DNA from: Sedimentibacter sp.
GTDB taxonomy: Bacteria; Bacillota; Clostridia; Tissierellales; Sedimentibacteraceae
Length of the DNA: 32,822 nt
Assembly (NCBI GenBank): GCA_017995755.1
Contig: JAGOIH010000009.1
Coordinates: 1 to 32,822 of the forward strand
Direction: 5' to 3'
Part shown: positions 1 to 8,502 of the stretch, in pieces
Layout: every line of letters begins with the position of its first letter
How positions within the stretch are numbered: position 1 is the stretch's first letter
Notes under the pieces: generated by a model
Database searches by the model: none
What the model was told of the DNA's origin: nothing
What the model saw: the letters and a program-made list of their open reading frames with translations, nothing else
Translations under genes and position numbers: made by a program

Positions 1-1208
1 AGGTTTTTGGCTACTATCTGGAGGTGACAAAATCATATTTGAAGGATGTTCCCGAATATTACATACGAAAACAAACTCTGGCAAACTGTGAAAGGTATGT
101 AACTCCTGAGCTCAAGGAAATGGAAGCCAAGATACTCAATGCCGATGAACAGATTATGAAGCTTGAATATGAGCTGTTTTTGGAAATAAGACAGTTTATA
201 AGCAGCCAGGTTAAAAGGATCCAAGAAACAGCCTATAATATTGCCGTGGTTGACACGATAAATTCACTTGCAATTGCCGCAGTAAAGAATAATTATGTGC
301 GGCCAGAAATGAATAGCAAGGGTTATATGACCATAACTGACGGCAGGCATCCTGTAATTGAAAAGATAATGAAAAATGAGATGTTCGTTCCAAATGACAC
401 ATATATAGATAACAGGGAATACCGTATGTCAATAATCACAGGTCCAAATATGGCAGGCAAGTCAACCTATATGAGGCAGGTTGCCCTGATAGCGCTTTTG
501 GCTCACTTAGGAAGTTTTGTTCCTGCTAAAAGGGCTGAAATTTGTGTTGTTGACAAAATATTTACCCGGGTTGGAGCTTCGGATGATCTGTCACAGGGGC
601 AGAGCACCTTCATGGTAGAAATGAGCGAGGTTTCAAATATACTTCAGAATGCCACATCTGACAGTTTGTTGATATTGGATGAAATCGGACGAGGCACAAG
701 CACCTATGACGGCTTGAGCATAGCATGGAGCGTAGTGGAATATATTACGAAGAAAATAAAAGCAAAAACACTTTGCGCAACTCACTATCATGAATTGTCC
801 GAGCTTGAGAGCAAGCTGAAAAGTGTTAAAAATTACAAGATTTTAATAAAAGAAGAAAATGACAAAATAACATTCCTGAGGAAAATTACAGAGGGAAGCA
901 TAGACAGGAGCTACGGCATTCAGGTAGCAAACCTGGCCGGCCTTCCGGAAGAGGTTGTGGGGAGGGCCAAGGAAATTTTAAGGCAGCTTGATGAAAGCGA
1001 CATAAACAAGCCCTTTGCCAGAAAGAAAAACAGGGTTAACGACAATTTCCAGGTTTCAATGTTTCAGCCTGATACCGGAGAAAAGGGGCAAAACAAGGAA
1101 TACAGGGAATTAACCGAGAATATTAAAAATATTGATATAGAAAATTTAACACCCATGCAGTCATTTAAACTGCTGAATGATATTATAGAAAAAGCAAAAC
1201 AGATATAG
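1..1208 (+). CDS. mutS: DNA mismatch repair ATPase MutS (5' end outside the window)
   Basis: MutS recognises mismatches and small loops as a dimer and recruits MutL after ATP-driven clamp formation. The frame is open from base 3 and begins with FGYYLEVTKS, a conserved internal MutS segment. The GTG at 24 is therefore an internal codon and the gene starts upstream of the window. Visible parts are the end of the lever/core domain, Walker A GPNMAGKST (about base 450), Walker B DEIGRGTSTYDG (about 680), the ATHYHEL switch (about 780), and a C-terminal tail. The tail contains QVSMF, which resembles the beta-clamp-binding pentapeptide QLSxF of other Firmicute MutS proteins. The last residues (LTPMQSFKLLNDI) match the usual MutS end. 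mutL follows after 159 bases, the usual Firmicute pairing. Confidence 0.97.
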   Translation, partial: VFGYYLEVTKSYLKDVPEYYIRKQTLANCERYVTPELKEMEAKILNADEQIMKLEYELFLEIRQFISSQVKRIQETAYNIAVVDTINSLAIAAVKNNYVRPEMNSKGYMTITDGRHPVIEKIMKNEMFVPNDTYIDNREYRMSIITGPNMAGKSTYMRQVALIALLAHLGSFVPAKRAEICVVDKIFTRVGASDDLSQGQSTFMVEMSEVSNILQNATSDSLLILDEIGRGTSTYDGLSIAWSVVEYITKKIKAKTLCATHYHELSELESKLKSVKNYKILIKEENDKITFLRKITEGSIDRSYGIQVANLAGLPEEVVGRAKEILRQLDESDINKPFARKKNRVNDNFQVSMFQPDTGEKGQNKEYRELTENIKNIDIENLTPMQSFKLLNDIIEKAKQI

Positions 1209-1367
1209 CTGTATGTCATTGAATGAAGCAATTATAATAATAGCACCTTTTGAGATCCGCAGCTTTACATTAAAATTTATCAGCTGCTTAATTCGTATAA
1301 GTTTAGTACTCATTGAATGACACTTATAAAAGGCATATTTATAGCAAAAGGAAAGGAATGTAAGCAT

Positions 1368-3290
1368 ATGGCTGCAATACATCTGCTTGATAATGAAACC
1401 ATTAATAAAATAGCCGCCGGAGAGGTTATCGAAAACCCCAGATCAATTGTAAAGGAATTAATCGAGAACTCTATTGATGCGGGAGCTGATGAAATAACCG
1501 TTGAAATTAAAAACGGAGGCAAAAGCTTGATCCGTATAACCGATAACGGGAAGGGAATTGAAAGGGACCAGGTGGAAAATGCTTTTAAAAGACACTGTAC
1601 AAGCAAAATTTCTTCCTCTGATGACTTAAATTCTCTTTTGACATTGGGGTTTCGGGGGGAAGCCCTGGCAAGCATAGCTGCCGTTTCAAGGGTTGAGCTT
1701 ATAACCAGGACTAATGATGATATTTACGGTCTTAAAATGAAAATTGACGGGGGAGAAATCATTTTAAAGGAGGATGTGGGATGCCCTGTAGGGACCACAG
1801 TTGCAGTTACTGACCTATTTTACAATGTGCCTGCCAGGAAGAAGTTCCTTAGGAGCGATACGTCCGAAAGCTCAAACATCAATGAAATTGTTGTGTCCCT
1901 TGCTTTAAGCAAGGAGTATATTTCATTTAAATACATAAATAATAACTATGTTGCCTTTAGAACTCCAAAAACAGATAATTTTATCAATACCATTTCCAGC
2001 TTGTATGAAAAGGACCTATATAATTCACTTTTAAAGGTTGATTATAAGGGCGATGTTGTGAGTATAACGGGCTATACAACAAATTTAAACTATTATAGGG
2101 GAAACAGGAAGCAGCAGGTTGTTTTTGTAAACGGCAGGTTTATAAAACACAGGCGTATGAGTTTTTTTGTTGAAGCGGCATACAATACATTACTTCCTAA
2201 AAACAAATATCCTGCATGTTTTTTAAAAATAGAAATTCCTCCATCCCTGGTGGATGTAAATGTTCATCCTGCAAAGACGGAAATAAGGTTTCAAAATGAA
2301 GAAATGGTTCTAAATGAAGTTAAAAGGGCGGTTTATTCGGCTCTTCATTCCATTAATATCATGAAGGAATTAAAAAAGGAAACAATACTGAATAAGCCTG
2401 TGAAGGGTGAAGGCAAACCGGTAATATTTGACAGAGGCAGCGAATGGCAGGGCGGTTTATACGGACCGGGAAGTTTTGTAAAATCCAAGGGTTTAGAAAA
2501 TAAAATTAATGAAAAGATTGAAAATATAAAATTTACCGAAATCCAGCTTTCAAAAGAGGATCTTTCTAAAGAAGCTAATGAAACAAGTGTTTTTGAAGAA
2601 GCTATTGGCGAAGAAGAGGCCATGCCCTTTAAGGAATCACCAAAGTCCTATGAAGCACAAAAGTATGAGCAGGAATCATTCATAACGACAGAAGCCGGGA
2701 AGGGCAGGCTGCCGGAGCTTTCTGTTATCGGAATTTTAATGGACACATACATAATTTGCGAAGATATTGAAAAAAACCGGATGTTTATGATTGACCAGCA
2801 TGCGGCACATGAAAGAATAAACTATGAAAGATTTTTAAACCAGTATTCTGCAAGAGAAATTTTAATACAGGAAATAGTTCCTGAAGTAATTAATTTGTCG
2901 TTTGATGATTACGAAACGGCTGTTTCCAACGTTGAAATATTTGAAAATTTGGGAATTTCCATTGAAAACTTTGGAAACAATGCTATACTTATTAATAACA
3001 TACCGACAATTTTCAATAATTTTAATTTAAGGGATGTGTTTTACACCATACTGGATTCCTTAAAAGAAGCAGAAAAGTCAAATCTGGATTTTATTATGGA
3101 TAAGATTATCAAGGACGCATGCGTCATGTCTGTGAAATCCGGAGATAAGCTTCATATGTCCGAGGCAAGAGCCTTGTTAAATGACCTTGGTATGACAGAA
3201 AATCCGTATACCTGCCCTCACGGGAGACCTGTAATTATTAAGATGACCAGGTACGAAATTGAAAAGATGTTTGAGCGAATTCAAAGTTAG
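1368..3290 (+). CDS. mutL: DNA mismatch repair protein MutL, endonuclease type
   Basis: MutL couples mismatch recognition to strand incision. The N-terminal GHKL ATPase shows the family signature IAAGEVIENP, then KELIENSIDAGA, DNGKGI and GFRGEAL. A long low-conservation linker follows (about residues 340-440). The C-terminal nuclease domain has the metal-binding motif DQHAAHERINYE at about residue 476 and CPHGRP at about 616, so this is the nicking form found in bacteria without MutH. An ATG at 1317 is in frame but has no ribosome binding site. The ATG at 1368 is preceded by AAAGGAA at good distance and begins with the conserved MAAIHLLD. At 640 residues it is a normal length. miaA follows after 8 bases. 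Confidence 0.96.
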   Translation: MAAIHLLDNETINKIAAGEVIENPRSIVKELIENSIDAGADEITVEIKNGGKSLIRITDNGKGIERDQVENAFKRHCTSKISSSDDLNSLLTLGFRGEALASIAAVSRVELITRTNDDIYGLKMKIDGGEIILKEDVGCPVGTTVAVTDLFYNVPARKKFLRSDTSESSNINEIVVSLALSKEYISFKYINNNYVAFRTPKTDNFINTISSLYEKDLYNSLLKVDYKGDVVSITGYTTNLNYYRGNRKQQVVFVNGRFIKHRRMSFFVEAAYNTLLPKNKYPACFLKIEIPPSLVDVNVHPAKTEIRFQNEEMVLNEVKRAVYSALHSINIMKELKKETILNKPVKGEGKPVIFDRGSEWQGGLYGPGSFVKSKGLENKINEKIENIKFTEIQLSKEDLSKEANETSVFEEAIGEEEAMPFKESPKSYEAQKYEQESFITTEAGKGRLPELSVIGILMDTYIICEDIEKNRMFMIDQHAAHERINYERFLNQYSAREILIQEIVPEVINLSFDDYETAVSNVEIFENLGISIENFGNNAILINNIPTIFNNFNLRDVFYTILDSLKEAEKSNLDFIMDKIIKDACVMSVKSGDKLHMSEARALLNDLGMTENPYTCPHGRPVIIKMTRYEIEKMFERIQS

Positions 3291-3298
3291 GAAAAGAT

Positions 3299-4234
3299 AT
3301 GAATAAGATAATTGTAATTGTAGGGCCTACAGCTGTGGGGAAAACCCATATATCGGTAGAACTTGCAAAAAAGCTTGGAACTGAGATAATATCAGCGGAT
3401 TCAATGCAGATATACAAGGGAATGGATATAGGAACTGCAAAAGTAACCGAGGATGAAAAACAGGGCATAATTCATCATATGATTGACATTGTAAGTCCTG
3501 ATGAAGATTATTCGGTATCAGAATTTAAATATACGGCTGAAAAAATAATCGACAGGCTTCTGGAAGAAAAGAAGGTTCCGGTAATTGTAGGGGGAAGCGG
3601 GTTGTATGTAAATTCTCTGATATATGACCTGGACTTTGGCAATGCCAGGTCTGATGAAAAATTAAGGGAATATTACACTTATTATTACAAGAAACACGGT
3701 GAAGATGCACTTTATGACAAGCTATTGAAAATTGACCCGGAGGCAGCGGAAAAAATACATAAGAAAAACGTAAAGAGGGTTATCAGGGCACTGGAAGTAT
3801 ATGACATCACAGGGTCGAAATTTTCCGAGATAAACACTGATATCAGAAAAGAAAGCAATAAGTATGACTGCATATTGGCAGGGCTTTCAATGGAAAGAAA
3901 AGTCCTCTATGAAAGAATAAACCAAAGAGTGGATGAAATGCTTTCTAAGGGCCTCTTGGAAGAGGTCCGGTCGCTTATGGAAAAAGGTTATGGTAAAAAT
4001 CTTGTATCCATGAGAGGAATAGGCTATAAAGAGATTATCGACCATCTTGAAGGCATTACGGATTACGATGAAGCAGCGGACATTTTAAAACGAAATACCA
4101 GGAGATTTGCCAAAAGGCAGTATACATGGTTCCTTAAGGACAGGAATGTTAAATGGTTCAGCATGGATAACCCGGCAGACGTTGACAATACTATAAATAA
4201 TATTTTAAATTATGTAAGAATAAGGCTTAATTAA
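3299..4234 (+). CDS. miaA: tRNA dimethylallyltransferase MiaA
   Basis: MiaA transfers a dimethylallyl group to N6 of A37 in tRNAs that read UNN codons. The P-loop GPTAVGKT is at residues 8-15, followed by the substrate-binding segment ISADSMQIYKGMDIGTAK. GGSGLYVNS and the later MRGIGYKEI are further family hallmarks. It has 311 residues, the usual length. It starts 8 bases after the mutL stop with an overlapping AGGAAA ribosome binding site and runs into hfq 13 bases later, so mutL-miaA-hfq look like one transcript. This cluster is conserved in many bacteria. Confidence 0.97.
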   Translation: MNKIIVIVGPTAVGKTHISVELAKKLGTEIISADSMQIYKGMDIGTAKVTEDEKQGIIHHMIDIVSPDEDYSVSEFKYTAEKIIDRLLEEKKVPVIVGGSGLYVNSLIYDLDFGNARSDEKLREYYTYYYKKHGEDALYDKLLKIDPEAAEKIHKKNVKRVIRALEVYDITGSKFSEINTDIRKESNKYDCILAGLSMERKVLYERINQRVDEMLSKGLLEEVRSLMEKGYGKNLVSMRGIGYKEIIDHLEGITDYDEAADILKRNTRRFAKRQYTWFLKDRNVKWFSMDNPADVDNTINNILNYVRIRLN

Positions 4235-4247
4235 AAGGAGAAGGGAA

Positions 4248-4487
4248 ATGGCGAGTATTATTAATTTACAGGATACGTTTTTAAACAGCGTAAGAAAAGA
4301 AAAGATCACTATAACGCTATATTTAAACAATGGATTTAAACTGACGGGAACGGTGACAGGCTTTGACAATTATGTAATTGTTATCGAAACAGACAAGGGC
4401 CAGCAATTGGTTTATAAGCATGCAGTCACATCAATTCTGCCCTTTAAACAGATAAAACTGTTTACAGGAGATACAGAGGACCAATAA
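4248..4487 (+). CDS. hfq: RNA chaperone Hfq
   Basis: Hfq is a ring-shaped hexamer that binds small RNAs and A-rich mRNA segments. The protein has 79 residues with the complete Sm fold. Sm1 runs from about residue 8 to 50, with INLQDTFLNSVRKEKI and the GFKLTGTVTGFD turn. Sm2 carries the diagnostic YKHA at residues 56-59. The C-terminal tail is short, as in Gram-positive Hfq. A strong AAAAGGAG lies just upstream of the ATG. It is the last gene of the mutL-miaA-hfq series. No clear terminator follows; the next sequence holds two palindromic repeats. Confidence 0.97.
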   Translation: MASIINLQDTFLNSVRKEKITITLYLNNGFKLTGTVTGFDNYVIVIETDKGQQLVYKHAVTSILPFKQIKLFTGDTEDQ

Positions 4488-4510
4488 GTTTAATAGAAAA
4501 GGAATAATAA

Positions 4511-4538
4511 GGTTTACAGAAATTAAATTATGTAAACC
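4511..4538 (+). repeat. 28-bp dif-like palindrome, copy A
   Basis: Left arm GGTTTACAGAA, 6-bp centre ATTAAA, right arm TTATGTAAACC. The arms are inverted copies with one mismatch. The 11-6-11 layout is that of XerCD dif sites, and the right arm matches the XerD arm of the Bacillus subtilis dif site as I recall it (TTATGTAAACT) at 10 of 11 positions. It lies between hfq and the next gene. An operator for an unknown regulator is the main alternative. Confidence 0.6.
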
Positions 4539-4563
4539 AAGATTTATTATTAATTGAGAGAAA

Positions 4564-4591
4564 GGTATACATAATTTTATTTATGTATATC
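4564..4591 (+). repeat. 28-bp dif-like palindrome, divergent copy E
   Basis: Left arm GGTATACATAA, centre TTTTAT, right arm TTATGTATATC. It has the same 11-6-11 layout as copy A, centred 53 bp downstream of it. The inner nine bases of the arms (TATACATAA / TTATGTATA) are perfectly inverted. It differs from the other copies at the outer arm positions, so its membership in the family is less sure. Confidence 0.45.
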
Positions 4592-4637
4592 TAACAGTAG
4601 AAAACCCGCATATTTTAATATTTTACGAAGGAGAATT

Positions 4638-5915
4638 ATGTTTACAGAAAATAAATTATGTAAACCATTTGGCATCAGTGACAGAGTTTACGCCTATGTA
4701 ATAGAGGTAGAAAAAGAAATTAAGAAGCATTTTGAGAAAATTGAAGAAATAAGAGAGTATAATCAGTATAAGGTTATCCATGCAATGCAGGAACACAGAC
4801 TTGATTATACTCACTTTTATTGGAATACCGGCTACGGCTACGATGATGCGGGAAGGGAAAAGGTTGAAAAAATATATGCTTCCGTATTCAATACCGAGGA
4901 TGCCCTTGTAAGGCCTTCCATTGCTTCAGGTACCCATGCTCTTTATTTGACACTGTCGGGAATATTGCAGCACGGGGATGAAGTTATATCAATTTCCGGA
5001 CGTCCCTATGATACTTTACTTACAGTTTTGGGAGAAGAAGGAAATGAGCCCAATAATCTGCGTGAAGCAGGTGTAATTTACAAGGAAATACCCCTTTACA
5101 ACAATGACATAGACTGGGAAAGCGCAGTAAAAGCAGTTTCCATGAAAACAAAGCTGCTAATGATTCAGCGCTCAACAGGCTACAGTTTCAGACCTGCACT
5201 TACAATAGAAAAAATAAGAGCTGCAATAGAAAAAATACGTCATTTATACCCGAATATATATATAATGGTTGATAACTGCTACGGAGAATTTGTGGATGTT
5301 ATGGAGCCTTCAGATGCAGGTGCTGATGTGGTTGTGGGGTCCCTGATTAAAAACCCCGGTGGCGGGATTGCGCTGTCAGGTGGCTATATCGCCGGCAAAA
5401 AGATCTTAATTGACAGAATTGCAAACCGTCTCACAGCTCCCGGAGTGGGAAAGGAAATAGGTCTTACCTTCGGAACTACGAGAAATACGCTGCAGGGTTT
5501 GTTTTTTGCACCTCATATTGTAAGTGAAGCGGTAAAGGGTGCACTCTTGTTCGGAGCAGTTTACAAGTCTCTAGGATTTGAAATTATTCCGGAATTAGAT
5601 GATGAAAGAAGCGATATTATCCAGGCAATAAAATTTAACAACAAGGATATGGTAATTAAAATATGTGAAGCTGTCCAGGCGGCATCTCCCGTTGACGGTC
5701 ATGTTTCTCCCATACCTTGGGATATGCCCGGTTATACGAATCAGGTTATAATGGCTTCGGGAGCTTTTGTTTCCGGCTCATCAATTGAGCTCAGTGCAGA
5801 TGCACCCATGAGACCGCCTTATATCGCCTATATCCAGGGAGGCTTGTTCTACGACCACGTGAAACTGGGGGTCATGCTTTCCCTAGAAAAGATGAAAGAA
5901 CTCATAGATATATGA
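4638..5915 (+). CDS. PLP-dependent methionine gamma-lyase family protein (aluminium-resistance / YnbB type)
   Basis: This is a fold-type I pyridoxal-phosphate enzyme of the family annotated as methionine gamma-lyase-like or aluminium resistance protein (YnbB in Bacillus). Its true substrate is not settled. Family landmarks are TGYGYDDAGRE (about residue 64), VRPSIASGTHA (91-101), the cofactor-binding stretch MVDNCYGEF (210-218), and the likely Schiff-base lysine K238 in GSLIKNPGGG. At 425 residues the length is normal. The ATG at 4638 has AAGGAG at ideal distance. Immediately after the ATG comes repeat copy D, which encodes FTENKLCKP. Family-like sequence begins only at FGISDRVY. No better downstream start was found. 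The gene is convergent with lexA across a bidirectional terminator. Confidence 0.9.
   Translation: MFTENKLCKPFGISDRVYAYVIEVEKEIKKHFEKIEEIREYNQYKVIHAMQEHRLDYTHFYWNTGYGYDDAGREKVEKIYASVFNTEDALVRPSIASGTHALYLTLSGILQHGDEVISISGRPYDTLLTVLGEEGNEPNNLREAGVIYKEIPLYNNDIDWESAVKAVSMKTKLLMIQRSTGYSFRPALTIEKIRAAIEKIRHLYPNIYIMVDNCYGEFVDVMEPSDAGADVVVGSLIKNPGGGIALSGGYIAGKKILIDRIANRLTAPGVGKEIGLTFGTTRNTLQGLFFAPHIVSEAVKGALLFGAVYKSLGFEIIPELDDERSDIIQAIKFNNKDMVIKICEAVQAASPVDGHVSPIPWDMPGYTNQVIMASGAFVSGSSIELSADAPMRPPYIAYIQGGLFYDHVKLGVMLSLEKMKELIDI
4639..4666 (+). repeat. 28-bp dif-like palindrome, copy D, inside a gene start
   Basis: Left arm TGTTTACAGAA, centre AATAAA, right arm TTATGTAAACC. It matches copy A except at the first base and one central base. 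It begins at the second base of the start codon of the methionine gamma-lyase-family gene, so the repeat itself encodes roughly residues 2-10. Confidence 0.6.
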
Positions 5916-5965
5916 CAAGGGGATGGAAGTCTTTTCATAGAAACATTTAATATGGAATTATTAAA

Positions 5966-6003
5966 AAAGCAGTCTCCTGAATTTAAAACAGGAGGACTGC
6001 TTT
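5966..6003. terminator. Bidirectional intrinsic terminator between the lyase-family gene and lexA
   Basis: The arms AAAGCAGTCTCCTG and CAGGAGGACTGCTTT pair with a single bulge. The hairpin is flanked by an A-run on the left and a T-rich run on the right, so it can serve both convergent genes. Confidence 0.88.
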
Positions 6004-6030
6004 ATTATTTAATTATTTGAAATTTATCTG

Positions 6031-6654
6031 CTAATATTTTCTTACAACTGCCTTTACAACTCCCAAGATGTAGGGCTCTTTTATTAATATGGGGTCCATG
6101 GAAGAGTTTTGAGGCTGCAGGCGGATGTGGTCCTTTTCTTTATAAAAGGTCTTGACTGTTGCTTCATCGCCGATTAAGGCAACCACAATATCGCCGTTTT
6201 TGGCATTGTGCTGGGAATTGACTATTACAAAATCCCCATGCAGAATTCCTGCCTCAATCATGCTGTCTCCCTTTACCTTCAGGACATACGATTCCTTATT
6301 ACCTACAAAATCAATCGATATAGGCAGTGTGTCATCGATGTTTTCAACGGCTAAAATAGGGGAGCCGGCAGTAACGGTTCCTATAATCGGTAAATTTATG
6401 ATTTCTTTTTTTGGCATGTCGCTGCATATATCATCAACATCAATCAATTCCAGAGCTCTTCTTTTGTTGGTTCCTTTTTTTAAGTATCCTTTATCTTCTA
6501 ATGTATTTAAGTGGGCATGGACGGAAGAAGTAGAGCTTAAACCTACAGCTTTGCAGATTTCACGGATAGAAGGGGGATAACCTCTTAAAGTTAATTCATC
6601 TTTTATGTATTCTATTATTTTAATTTGCTTATCGCTTAAGCCTTCATAACTCAT
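6031..6654 (-). CDS. lexA: SOS response transcriptional repressor LexA
   Basis: LexA represses SOS genes and cleaves itself when stimulated by RecA filaments. The N-terminal winged helix-turn-helix includes PSIREICKAVGLSSTSSVHAHL (residues 28-49, spanning the recognition helix). The cleavage site is A96-G97 in TVTAGSP. The catalytic pair is S131 (KGDSM) and K168 (ATVKTF). At 207 residues it is the normal length. The start has GAGGTGG upstream. It is divergent from the LysM gene at 6797. The intergenic region carries LexA boxes for both directions, so autoregulation is expected. Confidence 0.97.
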   Translation of the reverse strand: MSYEGLSDKQIKIIEYIKDELTLRGYPPSIREICKAVGLSSTSSVHAHLNTLEDKGYLKKGTNKRRALELIDVDDICSDMPKKEIINLPIIGTVTAGSPILAVENIDDTLPISIDFVGNKESYVLKVKGDSMIEAGILHGDFVIVNSQHNAKNGDIVVALIGDEATVKTFYKEKDHIRLQPQNSSMDPILIKEPYILGVVKAVVRKY

Positions 6655-6679
6655 AATTCCACCTCGCTTGTTTTTCTAT

Positions 6680-6719
6680 ATTTTAACATAGTTTGACAGG
6701 TAAAGCAAACATTTGTTTG
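6680..6719 (-). promoter_or_regulatory. lexA promoter with LexA-like operator
   Basis: Reading the minus strand, the -35 is TTGCTT (6703-6708) and the -10 is TAAAAT (6680-6685), with a 17-bp spacer. A palindrome CAAACATTTGTTTG (6706-6719) overlaps the -35. It resembles the Firmicute LexA box CGAAC-N4-GTTCG, with G to A changes in both arms, so it is probably a weaker site. Confidence 0.65.
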
Positions 6720-6738
6720 AAAAAATGCAAAAAATATG

Positions 6739-6786
6739 TTGACATCGAACTAATGTTCTGTTAGAATGAAAATAGAAAATATGTTC
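6739..6786 (+). promoter_or_regulatory. SOS promoter of the LysM gene with LexA boxes
   Basis: TTGACA (6739-6744), a 17-bp spacer and TAGAAT (6762-6767) make a near-consensus sigma-A promoter. The perfect LexA box GAACTAATGTTC (6747-6758) lies inside the spacer, where bound LexA would block polymerase. A degenerate second box, GAAAATATGTTC, lies at 6775-6786. Confidence 0.88.
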
Positions 6787-6796
6787 GAGGTGGGTT

Positions 6797-7099
6797 ATGG
6801 TAATATTAAATAAATATAAAGTGAGTAATGTTAAAAAATTTAAACGTTTTATGTTCCTTGCCGTCTTGCTGATAAGTATTATTACTTTTACCTCAATAGC
6901 TTCAATAAATGCATATTCAAAGGATATACCACGGTTCGATTATGTAAATGTCCAGCAGGGCGACACCTTGTGGTCCATAGCATCTGATTATGCCGCCGCC
7001 AGGGATATTCGGCAGGTCATATACGAAATATCCCGGCTTAACAACATACATAACAGTCCGATTCACCCCGGAGACATAATAAAAATTCCCTTAAACTAA
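6797..7099 (+). CDS. yneA: YneA-like SOS-induced cell division suppressor (LysM protein)
   Basis: The protein has 100 residues. A basic N terminus is followed by one hydrophobic segment (about residues 19-38, FMFLAVLLISIITF) acting as signal anchor. The C terminus is a single LysM peptidoglycan-binding module (about 49-98), with YVNVQQGDTLWSIA at its start and HPGDIIKIP at its end. This architecture, plus divergence from lexA and a LexA box in the promoter, is that of YneA, which delays division during SOS in Bacillus. Sequence alone would only support 'LysM protein'; the context makes the YneA role likely. The GAGGTGGG ribosome site sits close to the ATG. Confidence 0.82.
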   Translation: MVILNKYKVSNVKKFKRFMFLAVLLISIITFTSIASINAYSKDIPRFDYVNVQQGDTLWSIASDYAAARDIRQVIYEISRLNNIHNSPIHPGDIIKIPLN

Positions 7100-7110
7100 A
7101 TACTAAGCTG

Positions 7111-7138
7111 AAATCCTATATTATTACATATAGGATTT
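7111..7138. terminator. Terminator between yneA-like gene and the recombinase gene
   Basis: A perfect 11-bp stem, AAATCCTATAT / ATATAGGATTT, with a 6-base loop is followed by TATTTTTG on the plus strand. It lies between convergent genes. The stem is AT-rich, so efficiency may be modest. Confidence 0.7.
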
Positions 7139-7180
7139 TATTTTTGAAAAATGTATGTTAGTATCGCTGAAATTATTGAA

Positions 7181-8155
7181 TTATTCATCTTCCGCTGAAT
7201 CATTAAGCGGATTTTGTTTTACAGCATCCCGGAGCAGGTCCTTGTTAATATGAGTATATATTTGTGTTGTTGAAATGCTTTCATGGCCTAAAATTTCCTG
7301 CAGAGCCCTGATATCCACATGGCCGTATTGATACATTAGAGTGGCTGCCGTGTGGCGGAGCTTGTGGGGGGAGTATCCTTTCCCGGATAAGCCGGCTTCG
7401 GTCAGGTACTTGTCAAGCATGTGCTGAACTCCTTTTTGTGAGAACCTGGTTCTGCGGTTGCTTATAAAAAGGGCTTTTTCATGACCTTTCTTAGGGTCTT
7501 GTCTCACTTCAAGGTAGTCTTCTATAGCTTTTACACATACGTCATTCAAATAAATGGTTCTTTCCTTGTTGCCTTTTCCGATCACAGTTAAGGTGTCTCC
7601 CTTGATTTTATCGGTATTGATGCTTATAAGCTCTGATAATCTGAGGCCGCAGTTCAAAAACAGCATAATTATGGCATAGTCGCGTTTTTCATTGTTGCCG
7701 GATATTGATGACAATAAACTTTTCGATTCGTCCAATGATAGTGCTACCGGCAGGCGGCTCTTATTCTTTGGTGTTTCCAGTTCCAGTGCCGGATTCTCCG
7801 GAATGAGCTTTACTACGGAATGCAGATATTTAAAATATGACCTAAGCGCAGACATTTTTCTGGCTTTGGTTCTGTTTGAATTTTTTCTTTCCCTGTCTGT
7901 ATAGGCAATAAATGAATGAAGGTCCATTATTTTCAGTTTTTTTATAACATCCAATGAAACAGGGGAGATATCAATTTCTTCAAAGTTTTCAATATCAGGA
8001 CTTAATTTAAATTTAACTGCAAGAAACCTGTAGAAGGTTCGAAGATCAAGAAAATATTGATTTACTGTTTTATCCGCTCTGCCTTTGATAGCTATTGAGT
8101 ATTCCAAAAAATCGCTCAAGGGGTAAGGGCAGAGGTCATTATAATTTATGTACAT
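7181..8155 (-). CDS. XerC/XerD-type tyrosine recombinase
   Basis: This is a site-specific recombinase of the Xer class, which normally resolves chromosome dimers at dif. The N-terminal SAM-like core-binding domain spans about residues 10-125. The catalytic domain shows all expected residues: Arg in GLRLSEL, Lys in GKGNKERT, HKLRH, the second His in LGHESIST, and the nucleophile Tyr in TQIYTH. At 324 residues it is slightly longer than standard Xer proteins (about 300). The extra length is near the N terminus (FEEIDISPVSLD region). AAGGAGA precedes the ATG. It sits next to lexA and within a few kb of several dif-like palindromes. Which Xer it is (C, D or a stand-alone enzyme) cannot be told from sequence alone. 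Confidence 0.9.
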   Translation of the reverse strand: MYINYNDLCPYPLSDFLEYSIAIKGRADKTVNQYFLDLRTFYRFLAVKFKLSPDIENFEEIDISPVSLDVIKKLKIMDLHSFIAYTDRERKNSNRTKARKMSALRSYFKYLHSVVKLIPENPALELETPKNKSRLPVALSLDESKSLLSSISGNNEKRDYAIIMLFLNCGLRLSELISINTDKIKGDTLTVIGKGNKERTIYLNDVCVKAIEDYLEVRQDPKKGHEKALFISNRRTRFSQKGVQHMLDKYLTEAGLSGKGYSPHKLRHTAATLMYQYGHVDIRALQEILGHESISTTQIYTHINKDLLRDAVKQNPLNDSAEDE

Positions 8156-8502
8156 GGTGGTCTCCTTTATAAAAGTCTATGCAAAAATGTCGCAAAATTA
8201 TCATAATTAATTATATAGAAGAATAAGAAAAAAGACAAGCTTATTTTCATTGTTCTTCTTAATATTAGCTTTTAAATGGTGTTTTGCGATTTGCGAGATA
8301 TTCATATAAACTCTATGCACTGCTAAGTTTGCAAGATTTTGAAAATCTTTAGCTAAACGTATAAACGGCAAAATATAATCCATAATAATTTCCATTATTA
8401 CAAATAATAAGCCCCGGAAGGACAAAAAAATTTTTATTATTTAATAAGGGAGCACAATTGATCAAATTTTATTATTTGTCAGACAGAAATTTCAAAAACT
8501 AA

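Noticed and set aside
8207..8425. 72-codon open frame on the minus strand upstream of the recombinase gene
   Set aside because: It starts at TTG without a ribosome site; internal ATG codons also lack one. The product resembles no family I know. It is treated as part of the gene-poor stretch.
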